In this document: positions 1-10,200 of the stretch, one piece after another
How the letters are laid out: every line of letters starts with the position of its first letter
Position numbering within the stretch: position 1 is the first letter of the stretch
Assembly (NCBI GenBank): GCA_035582835.1
Contig: JAYKAV010002442.1
Span: 654,868 to 718,867 of the forward strand
DNA: 64,000 nucleotides
Origin: Phoebastria nigripes
Taxonomy: Eukaryota > Chordata > Aves > Procellariiformes > Diomedeidae
Reading direction: 5' to 3'
Notes under the pieces: generated by a model
What the model was told of the DNA's origin: nothing
Databases searched by the model: none
What the model saw: only the letters and a program-made list of their open reading frames with translations
Program-made: the position numbers and the translations under genes

Positions 1-99
1 AAAAAAAAAAAAAGAAAAAAGCAGCTTTGAGGTTTTTGCCCAGCTCAGTGCTCAAGCCTGGTCAATGAGCATCTGGAGAGAAAATCTGGTGGCAAGAGA

Positions 100-119
100 T
101 TTTTTTTTTTTTTTTTTTT
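100..119. repeat. T20 homopolymer
   Basis: Twenty T residues on plus, an A20 run in the UHMK1 transcript sense, directly downstream of the distal poly(A) signal. Confidence 0.9.
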
Positions 120-129
120 ATCTTGAAGA

Positions 130-135
130 TTTATT
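130..135 (-). terminator. UHMK1: Distal UHMK1 poly(A) signal
   Basis: AATAAA on the minus strand, followed 10-30 nt downstream by a genomic A20 run (T run at 100-119 on plus), where cleavage would be expected. Confidence 0.55.
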
Positions 136-2267
136 TAGCTCCTACTAAAGCAGCTGAACAAACCCCAGCCAAACTCTGGTGGAACAGCTCTACCATGCTG
201 CAGGAACAGGTTGTAGCTCCTCTCTAAAGATTAATCCTGGCACAGCTCTTTATCTTTAGTTGCAAATCCAAAGCACAATTCTGACTGAAAGAGATATGCT
301 TGAAAGTTGACAGAGCAGCTCACAGTCCTAGACAAATGCATGTGAGAACTTAAATGCATTTAAGTTCTGCACCCGCACCCTGGCATCTCCCTGTCCCAGT
401 ACCGCTGTAGGTGAGAGACCTCACACCCCACACCGAGGGGAGCTCCCCGTGTCCCCACGTGGGCTGGCACTCAGTGGGGCAGGAGCTCTCGGGTCTGCTT
501 CTGCCAGCTGACAGGCACACAGGCAGCCAGCTTAATGCTGCTGACATGATGGCATTCAACATGTGAATTTCTGGGCCAAAGTGCTTTCACCCCTGGCTCA
601 GCGCGCCAGGGACAGCGACAACTCAGAGCTGAGGAGGTCAGTCAATACCTACCAATACTTTAAACACTGCTCTTCACACAGGAAAAACCCTCACCCAGTT
701 AACCATCCAACTCCTCCCAGACACTAAAGGTGCTTCACTGCAAAGACAGTTAAATTAAAAGCAATGAATCACACACACCGCATCTATGTGAAGCTGCTTT
801 ACAGCTATGTACACCAAAGTAGCATCATTCCCAGAAAAAGTCTGATCAGCAAATCACACCTTAAAACTCACTGTGGGATATTTTTTTTCCCCCTGGAAAA
901 CCTACCACCTCAAAGGCAACAGAAAAATTCAAAGATTGGTCCTTTCTGGGGTTGTTTGGGAAGGGCCACAGTAGACAAGACTCTACACCAGCACAGAGAG
1001 GAACTCGAACTCGTGAAATGCTACAGACATCGGATCTCCTGACACACCACACGCACACGCACAGGGCAAAAATCAAGAGGAACTTTTAAGTGCAGGATTC
1101 CAGCAAGTCCAGCATCAGCAAGATGCAAAAAGTAAACTGCAAGGTAATTCAGGTATTATTCCAGGGAAGGTCGGAGATGGTTCAGGCAGCTGCCCGCAAG
1201 TATTTCAGCTGGAGAAAAGAATTCACGAGGGCTCTCCTCCTCACTAAAACTGGTACCAGGGCTGCAAGCCAGAATATGCTGGTCCCCCTCTAAGTAGGAC
1301 TGTTTCACGCTGTGCTCGCCAGGAGCAAAGTGCCCACCCCCGCAGGGAGGGGCTCCACAGGGTGCATGGGTTTGCACACCCTGGAAAACAGCCACCACCT
1401 ACCCTATGCCAGCAGCTGTGTGAGCAAGGTTCTGCCTATGCATTACAGCCACATGAGCAGAAAGCTTGCTCTGGAGGGAGCAGTGGTGCTGCTCGCCCTG
1501 TTTTTTTTTCCCCAAAACCATGTGGCTGTTGTCCCTGACACTGGAAAAGACCTTCTCCTGGCCAGTCAAGTCTGATGACTGAGTGAGCCCTTTCCATACA
1601 GGATCTCAGATTGCCTCAGGCCCTTTGTGTAACCTATGAAGGACCAAAAGTGTCAGTGCTTCTAATCTGCAAGTCTAAAGGGTTAATGCAAAACCAAAAC
1701 GCACAACACAGAAAAGCCAAGCGTGGGACCTACGACAGACAAGTATTTGTTATTTCTTATAAGACTCACAGGGCAGGAGTCCTGCTGAGACACAAAGAAT
1801 ACTGCGTGCTGTAGCACTCCTTTTCTAAAATATCACCTAAAGACGCTTATGTATTACAGATGATTTGGCATCAGAGCTAGGGAGCATCAGTGCCAGCACA
1901 GGGTATATGCTAGAAAGATGACTCCACACGACAGGATTTTCACATCAGCTCAGGCTACAAAGTGCTTACAGGTTGTGTCGGGACTGAGGCTGGCACTGCT
2001 CTGACAACACGTATCCGCCATCAGTCCCTGCCCACCCCAGGCATACAAGCAAGTTCAGCTCACCGCAGGCAGCGTCACCCACACTGACTAAGCCCAGCAT
2101 GCCATCTGTGCCAGGTCAGACGGACGGCTTTTCTTGGGTCACAAGACAGCGACAGGGTAACGCCGTAGGCTCAGCAGATCTGATTTCACTGCCTCTCTCT
2201 GCTCTANGTGATGTGAAAACTCAAAAGTCTTCCTGGTCTAGTTTAGAGAGGATGGTGCTTCTGGTTC

Positions 2268-2273
2268 TTTATT
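2268..2273 (-). terminator. UHMK1: Proximal UHMK1 poly(A) signal candidate
   Basis: AATAAA on the minus strand, about 480 nt past the stop codon. It would give a short-UTR mRNA, but use cannot be judged from sequence. Confidence 0.35.
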
Positions 2274-2751
2274 TACCATAGATATCAACAAAAGGCAGGG
2301 AAGCCTTCCTCCTCCTCCTCCGCACTGGAGAAAAGCACATGCATTATAGGAAAGCTTAACACAGAAATCTTCTCTCCAGAGCAAAGTCAAGTGCTAAGGC
2401 CAAGACTTTAAANGGTCTCATTTCAAATCACTTAAAAGCGCTTGCCAAGATCTGCTCAGCCTCCCAGGCTCCCACAGTCACCACTCCTGCTACCCAAGTG
2501 CCCAGCGGGGCAAAGCCACACACCCAGTGTAAACGAGCAAGCACAACACACACACAAGCACACGCTGAAAGCCATCCCGGCCTCCTCTGCACATCACAAA
2601 GCAGCAGCAAAGGTTTCAAAGCCCAGTTAAGTCTTTCGCATCTCTCCTTCACCGATGACTCAAAAGCAGGGCTAGGAAGTTCTTTTGTACATTCAACTGT
2701 AAAATAAGTGAGGAAGAGGAGCAAGACAACTCTCCTGATTGTTGCTACTGC

Positions 2752-2898
2752 CTACAGCAAGTTTTGGTACAGATATCCTCTCTTATAGGCACTCAGTGGG
2801 TAAAACGTAGCCACAACAAACTTGCCATCAAAAATCTTTCCAGTCAGCATTTTTTGGGCAGCTTTGGAATCACCAGCATTTGCATATTCAACAAAGAC
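2752..2898 (-). CDS. UHMK1: UHMK1 exon 8, end of UHM domain
   Basis: The exon begins after a CTTTCAG acceptor (CT at 2899-2900) and encodes VFVEYANAGDSK to the stop TAG at 2752-2754. It forms the second half of the RRM-like UHM. The motif that is R-x-F in most UHM proteins reads K-I-F here (AAG ATT TTT). Confidence 0.96.
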   Translation of the reverse strand, partial: VFVEYANAGDSKAAQKMLTGKIFDGKFVVATFYPLSAYKRGYLYQNLL

Positions 2899-4182
2899 CT
2901 GAAAGAGAGAGAGGAGAAAGAGGACTTCCAGTGCAGCATGCCACCCGCCCCCTCCCACCCCTCCCACCAGGGAAACAGTTCCCCGACAAATCTTTCCCCT
3001 CTCTCCTTGGTTGAGCCCAGAGCAGTGGAGCTAAAAAGGAAGGAGCTGCACCTCTGACCTGGAATTTCACCTCTTGCTCCTCATTTCTAAGGGCAGCATA
3101 TTTGGTGAGGTGGGAGAAAATATGATGATGCTCTACATCCTCAACGCCTCCTCTCCCACCCATTGGCTTCTCCCCTTCCCTCCCATATCCCAGCTCCCCT
3201 GATAAAGCTGTTTGGGGACCTCCCAAGTTAGGCAACCTTACATAACCAGGAAGGACCCTGTGCTGTCCTTCAAGATAACCAGCTATTTTTAGCACTGCCA
3301 TCGGCCAGGAGATTTCCAGGAGCTGAGCAGGAGTCCTGCAGCACATGGAGCGCACGTGGGAATACACAGCCTCTTCCCTCCATTCACTTACTTGGCCTTT
3401 ACCAGGATTCTCCTTTGGAATAAGCAAGGAAACCACCGGTCCATATTTCTGACACTCCTCCCTTATGTCTTCCAGGATATCTGAGAAAGGAAAGAGTTAC
3501 TAGGATGAGCCAAGAAACAAATGAAGGCCAGATGAACACATCAAGAACTTTCAGTCAACAGATAGCCTTTTCCTCTCAATTTAAAATAAGCAATTGAGAG
3601 GTGCCACGGCAGAAGCTGACACTGCTTAATGGCCGCATAACTAGACGAAGTGTCTGAAGTGAGGCTCAGGCACACAGACCTGCAGGCAGTGAATCCCCGA
3701 CAGCAGGGCTCGGAGCACACGGACAGTACTTTTCCTTGCACACAAAGCCTGGCCTTCCAGTAGCTAAAACATTGGGGATTTGTGAGTGCCCTCTTTTTTT
3801 GGTTATGGCGCTTGGAGGAGNGGAACTAAAGTAGCTGCCACAAACCTTTCTTTGTGTGAGCAGAACTCAGCCTTCTAAACTCATATCCCCAGAGCGCTCT
3901 AGCTTTTGCCACTCATGTGGATTTGAGAGCAAGCAGAAATGCAAATTCCATAGTCATGCCTTGCCACCTACCATGTATAGTTTTTGCTACAGTTTAAGAA
4001 CTCCAACGAGATATTTCAGTTCTCTGCTGAGGTCATGGATAAGTTCACTAGCAAACTTTTGAGGATCTCTGCTACTGGGCTCCAGAGTCTCCAGAGTCCT
4101 CCACATGTCCAGCAGAAGCTCAGAGCCACAAACACATTATGAGGTCTGTGGGCATTTAACCAAAGAATAACATCAAAAGAAA

Positions 4183-4213
<31 letters not shown>

Positions 4214-7200
4214 TCTGAGATCCTTCAAGAACTCACTACAAACTCTGCTTTCTGTCTCAATCTTTTAGTCTATTCTCTGTTGGTGCAGTTGACCCACTTG
4301 GTACCAAATCTCAGCTAAGCAGCTCTTTGTTTGCTGTTCTTGTGCCTATTCATTGGTCTTCTGCTTGCTCTCACATCCCCAAAGCCAAACAAAACAGAGC
4401 CTGTAAGACGACATTGCTATATGGGAATTGCACGGCTTGCACCAACCTTCATATTCTTCTTCGCACTGCAGAGAAGCATCGCTTAGAACATTTAGCAGCC
4501 TCAGCACAGGCGTGGGGAGCATCACCAAATCTTCGATATGGGGAGCTGTTTGACACCCACAGAGTTAGGGTAAAGAAAAGAAATCAAAGTCCGAAGGAGC
4601 AAGAAAACAGGAAGTCGACTCAATATGCACAATCATACACAACGACTTACTGCTCTTCGCAGTACAGTTTTGCTTCTCTCCACTATTACCTGCATTCTCC
4701 CTGTTTCCAACTTATCTTTACCTGTGCACTGAGAGACTCTTCCAAAGGGTTCACTGCACTCTGCAATTATACTGAGGCCAGCACCTGAAATTGCTTTTAA
4801 AATTATAAAGCTAGCAGAAATTAAGACTAGAGTTATGTCTACTTAGCTCAGATTCAGAAATTGATGTGACCTCAAGAGCTATGCTAGTTGAGCAAACTGC
4901 CCTGTGCATATGGAGATGCAAGAAGATGAAAGAACTACTCTGCAACCGGCCTCTCCTGTTACTGCTACCAGACAAGCTAAAAACAGGCCGGCCAGCTTCT
5001 GTAACTCCAATTCTTAAGCTATACTAAGGCACAAGCCTCATCTCTCTCTAGGATATCTTTCAGTTCTTCCCTAAACACCACGTAAACACTCCCCCCTTCA
5101 AAATCCAACTGCAATGCACTGTTTTGAAGACCACCTTACAATCTTGCAACAGAAATGGGGGAAACTACTCAGTTACTTAAATAATGCAGCGCTATAGAAT
5201 AAGGCATGGCCACAAGAGGGTAGTCACAAGGTGGGTAAGCAGTGATCCTGTGAACAACTTTACAGAAATAAAGCTCGCTGCCGTGAGGCGCTTGGCTCTA
5301 AAAACAGGCAGCTCCAGGATGGCCTGGAACAGTGTAGCATGGATACTACTGTGGAAGAAGGAAATAGTCAAGGTGGACAGACTAATGCCAAACTATGAGA
5401 GTGACATCCGAGAGGACACCCAGTCCTTTAGAAACTCAAAGCAGCAGTGACAGTGTCACTTGTCAAGGGACAAAAGCTGGATTTCACATTCCTGAAAGGG
5501 ACTGGCAGGCCAGTCATGAATTTAAGATCTGGGAGCCCAACTTGCAGTACTTGGAGAGTGTTAATGTTTTTATTTGTATTGGCAGCTACAGTAGCCAAAT
5601 GCAATAGCAGTGCCTCACAGTTCTCACGCTTGACAGTGAGAGAGAGGAGAGAAAAGGGAGGAAATGGCTCTAGTTCTCCAGTCTGAGCCTTCTGACTATG
5701 TCTGCAAAGATACCAGGCTATTATTTCCTTGGCAATACTTTTCCAAGCTAAGCACACAATACGTATGAGGGAGCTGACATCTCTGCCAGGCACAGACAGA
5801 AGACGTTGATTTCATAGTGCGAGAGGAGATGATAAGCAAGCACACATGCTATAAATCTCCTCCTGTCTGACATGGAAGAGTCTTTATGAAAAACTTAGAG
5901 GATGAAAGGCCTTATCAGTCTAGACGATGCCCCGACAGCGCTGAGGGACAGCCCTTCAAAGAAAGGTGCTGCATTCAGATAACCAGGCATGTTCCAGCTC
6001 CAAGAGAACCTCTGGGACCATTCTTCCACAGGACTGTTGGCAACCAAGAGACAACATCAGATGAATCGGGGACTCAAAGAACATTTAAATGTTGCCTCCG
6101 TCTTATATGCTGCCCCTTTTTACTCAAGTAAGTCTGCCCTTCATTTCACATGTCTTTTTTCAGAGAGGGAGACAAACCAACCCCTATGACTCAGAGCCAT
6201 CTGGTCTTCCTGTAACCAAGTGACAAATGCATTTCTTGCAATATCCTTCTGCCCTAGGAGGTACTTTCTGCCCAGCCCTTCTGCTCCTCTTCAAAGTGCC
6301 AGGTGATACCAACCACACTGACAACACAGAGGGCTGCAGCCTGCAAGCAGCTCAGGAAAGAAGTTGATGAACTGGAAAGTCAAGACTTGGCTGTAAGTGA
6401 CAAGGAAAGCCATTCTCAGCTGTCTTTGCTCTAAACAGAACAACCGTGTCCAAGTGAAAGGCAATGACAGATCATTTTTTGACTTCCCAGGAAAGCAACA
6501 GTAAATACTTCTTTGTGCAGACAAGCTTATGTACAAGTTTGGCAAAGAAGAGAAGCAGCAACTAAGAAAAATTGAAGCTGTTGTATAAACTTGTAGCACT
6601 AACCACAGAAGCACCTTCCTAGGTACAGTTAGAGGTCTGTGTGTTTAAAACTAGACCAGAAAGCACTGTCAATATACTATTCCCTCTGCTCTAAAGCAAT
6701 ACTGGCTGCAAGGTTCAGCTCCTTCCACGGAAGGTGGCTTTGATTACAACAGTCCCAGTTTCTGAGATGCAAGAGAAGTTTGAAAACAGGAACAAGTTTG
6801 TTACTTTTTGCCTAATACACAGGAACCCCAGTATCTCGACATGACCTCAAGAGGCAACACTTAACCTTCACTGCAAGGTAAACCAAGCAGCTTAAGAAAA
6901 ACAGGGCTGAGATTCAAGGGAAAATGCTAGCTCAGACAGAAGCTGGATGCCTGAAGCATTAATTTATGCTGCAGAAAAGCTGGACACAAAGCTCTTCACT
7001 GGTGTTCCTGAAAGCAGACAAGCTCTGGAGAATGCTACCGTGTTGCTTTTGGAACAGAAAACAGGGAGGGATACGAGCCTAACAGGGAAGTCTCAGCCCA
7101 TCTTTTGCTGACAGCCTGCAAGCCACATAGGGGGGTCCTGGGGAAGCACCACCATTTTATTAAATCGAAGAGAAAGTCCCAGATCAAAGCGACAGTGACA

Positions 7201-10200
7201 TCTGTCTGTGACCTGCCACACAGGCACCAGAAGAGGCAGGCCAGTCACTGCAAAAATAGGCTCGCACCACGAGAACACACTGGGATTATTCGACCTGTGC
7301 AGAGGAGGCAGCAGCAGATGCTACCACCAGCCGCTGCCCTAGTCGCTCACATCCCTGGCTTCTGAACTGGGAAACTCTTGGCATAAGAAAAACCATCCAC
7401 TCACCATAAATAGCACTGCACCCTTCAAAAGCACTTTAACGGTCACAATATTAGGTAAGTACCTTGTTTTTTTCTGTCCTCTCAGATGAATACTGCTGCC
7501 AATACACTCTTGGCCAGTTTGATCTGGGCAGAATTTAGTGGGAGTCCAACCATGGAAAAGCGACAGCCCGCAGGGCTAGAGGGGCAGGGCAGCACTGAGA
7601 GCACAGGCATCGCTCTGACCTGCCTGCTATGGTACCGCAGAGGGCTGGTGAGCACCACAAAGAGCGAAGGAGCAGCAACGAGGCCAGAACCAGAAACAAC
7701 ACAATTTAACTGCACTCTGTGCTGCTTCCAGTACATGCTGAGAAAGCCATGAGCAGGGGCGACATGCACAGCTTACCAAAGGGAATGCTGAAGAATGGGC
7801 TGCATAAAGCCTTCTCAGCGGAGGCTCGCTTTCCTTGGTCACAATGAAGCATGCTGGAAGAGAAGACACCCTTATGCTCTTGCATGTGACATTCCTGCAT
7901 CGGCAAATTCAACTCAGGCTGGAAGCCAGTACAGAGGAATACCCTATCTTTGGGGTGCTTAGGGTACAAAGAGAAGAGTGAGAAGCACATCTTCCAATTC
8001 ACAGATGAAGCACACCAGAAGGATCCCCTGAAAGCATTTTGGGTACATGGTACAGTAGGCTTTCCTTCTTGATGTCTCTCAGCACCAAATGATGGAAGTT
8101 GCTTACTTACAAGTTCACAAGGAACATGGCACGTTCCCGCTCCATCTCCCCAGGCCATTCAGCCCACGTCTCAGGCACACATGCAGTCTCATGAAAGTGA
8201 TCACACTCTGAGAAGCTCCCACATCTTTCCACAAATGGGATTCAAAGCAGCTAATAGCCCAGGGCTTGCCTGAGAACATGCCCTACTCTGCTTTACCAGT
8301 GGCTCCCGATGCTATTTCTGTCAAGTTGTGTCCTCATTCACTCTGTAGCCTCAGAGCAGAGTCACAGGACAGCGAAAACAATCCCCTCAGCAGACCTCTC
8401 AGTAGAGAGCTGCACAAGTGTATTTGAATCTTGACAGCCGTGGAGAAGCAGCACTGTCTGCCCCCCTCCCTCGTTTCTGATAACACTCCCCTAAAGCAGC
8501 CAAGTCTCCAGTTTTCTCCAAATATAACCTCACTGGCAGGAAGCGCAAAGCACTGAAACAGCAAATGATGAACATCATGACTGATATTCTTTATGTACTT
8601 ATTCCAAACTGTGCCAAAATCAGAGGAGCTAAAGCGTCTCTGCTAATGCTTTCACTTGTTACTAACACAGTGGCAGGGAGATTTTTTAAAAAAGAAAAAA
8701 AAAAAAAGTGTTAGGTGTGGGCTCTAAGTTACCAAGAGCAAGGCATGGGACTTTACGGAGCACACCTTTAAGCAACAGTTAGTAAATATGATAAGATACC
8801 TTTTGATAAGGTCTCTGAGGTGATAAGCTGGAATGGCTGAATTTACCACCCCTTCACTGGCAAATATGCGATCAATGATGGCAGAACTGTTTGTCTGGAA
8901 AGAAGAAGAAACAGTGCTTAGGGAGGAAAGAAAAGACCAGTGCAAAGCTTGCAATAACCCATCGTTTTCTGGACTGGATGCAGAGGGCTCTGGTATTGTG
9001 GCGTTTTGTGAGAGATCCCCAATGCTCCAGCCTCACATGTTAAACCAGCAGGCCCACGTCAGATGAAGTTTTTCCCATTTGCCTGTGCAAAAGCTGGAAA
9101 TTTCCATGCGCAGGCAAATCTGCTGTTACTGTGGAAGTTATGATGCTGAAAGGATACTCTTACTGGGAAGGAGAACACAAAACAAAATTATTTCATACAG
9201 AACAGAGGACAGAGTCGGGCTCCAGGCTCACAACACAACTCTTGTTTTCTCAGGATATAGACTTATGAGAAGATCCCCAAATTAGAGCTAACGTTAGACT
9301 AAAACCAGCAAATAATTCCTCTGTCATTGTGCTGCTGAACTAGCTGGCAGCCATCAGCCATCCATTTTGTTCTTCCTTCTGTGCCACACTACAGCCAGTG
9401 CAACTCACCTCCCAGATCTTGGCAAGACACAGGCTCCAAACACAGACTCCTGGAGCCCTCAGCTTTCAGTAACCTGAACACAGGCAGCATTCAGACACGC
9501 CAGTCCCACAGGGCAGGCGGGTCTTTAAGGCTCTGGAACCTTAATTCTCAAGGCAATAGGATTAGAGAAACATCCTGGAAACACTCTCTAGTTGTCAGGT
9601 GCTACCTCACAAATCCAGGTTACAGACAAGAAGCAGGACTCCTCGTTTGGTGCAAGCAAGAATGCTCACAGCAGCTCTCACTCACCTTCCATTCCTGAGA
9701 TTGGACTGTATGTTTCAGTTTCATTCCTGAGAACATTTCCAGTAAAACGATTCCCAGACTCCACAGATCCACAGCAGAGGTACACTCCGTCTCACTCTGG
9801 AGCCCTGCCTGTGCCAGGCAGTTCTGCAGTTCTGCCTCTGGAGCCCGATACCCGTCTGTTTGAATATATTTCACATCCTATGGAAGATCAGACAAACACA
9901 AAAAGTTAATTTTCCAGATTCAGGTTTTCTGCTCTATCCTTAAATCAGTTCACAGAGGCCTTTCCAAATGGGTCACCAAAATACTATGGCTAAATTGACA
10001 GAAAGCATTGTACAGCCAGTCGTGTTAGGCAGGCGGTTCAACTCGCTACACTGCTGTGTTGATGAGGAAAAAAACAAGACTGTTTGGAAGAGAAAACATC
10101 TCCCAGCAAAACAGCTGGCATCCCACTAACATCTGATCTCTCTGAAAGACAGCACTGCTGGGAGGAAGAGGCTGGATGTCACTGCAGACTGGCCCATTAA

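Larger units (their letters stand above)
1..2751 (-). other. UHMK1: UHMK1 3' UTR
   Basis: No convincing reading frame lies between the stop codon and the window start. Minus-strand AATAAA signals at 2273-2268 and 135-130 offer a short and a long 3' end. With the distal site, most of this stretch is 3' UTR and the bases below about 100 are intergenic. Short CA-rich runs occur near 1043-1065 and 2545-2570. Confidence 0.7.

Noticed and set aside
4185..4212. T28 run as the tail of a processed retrocopy
   Set aside because: No flanking target-site duplication or source gene sequence could be seen next to it.
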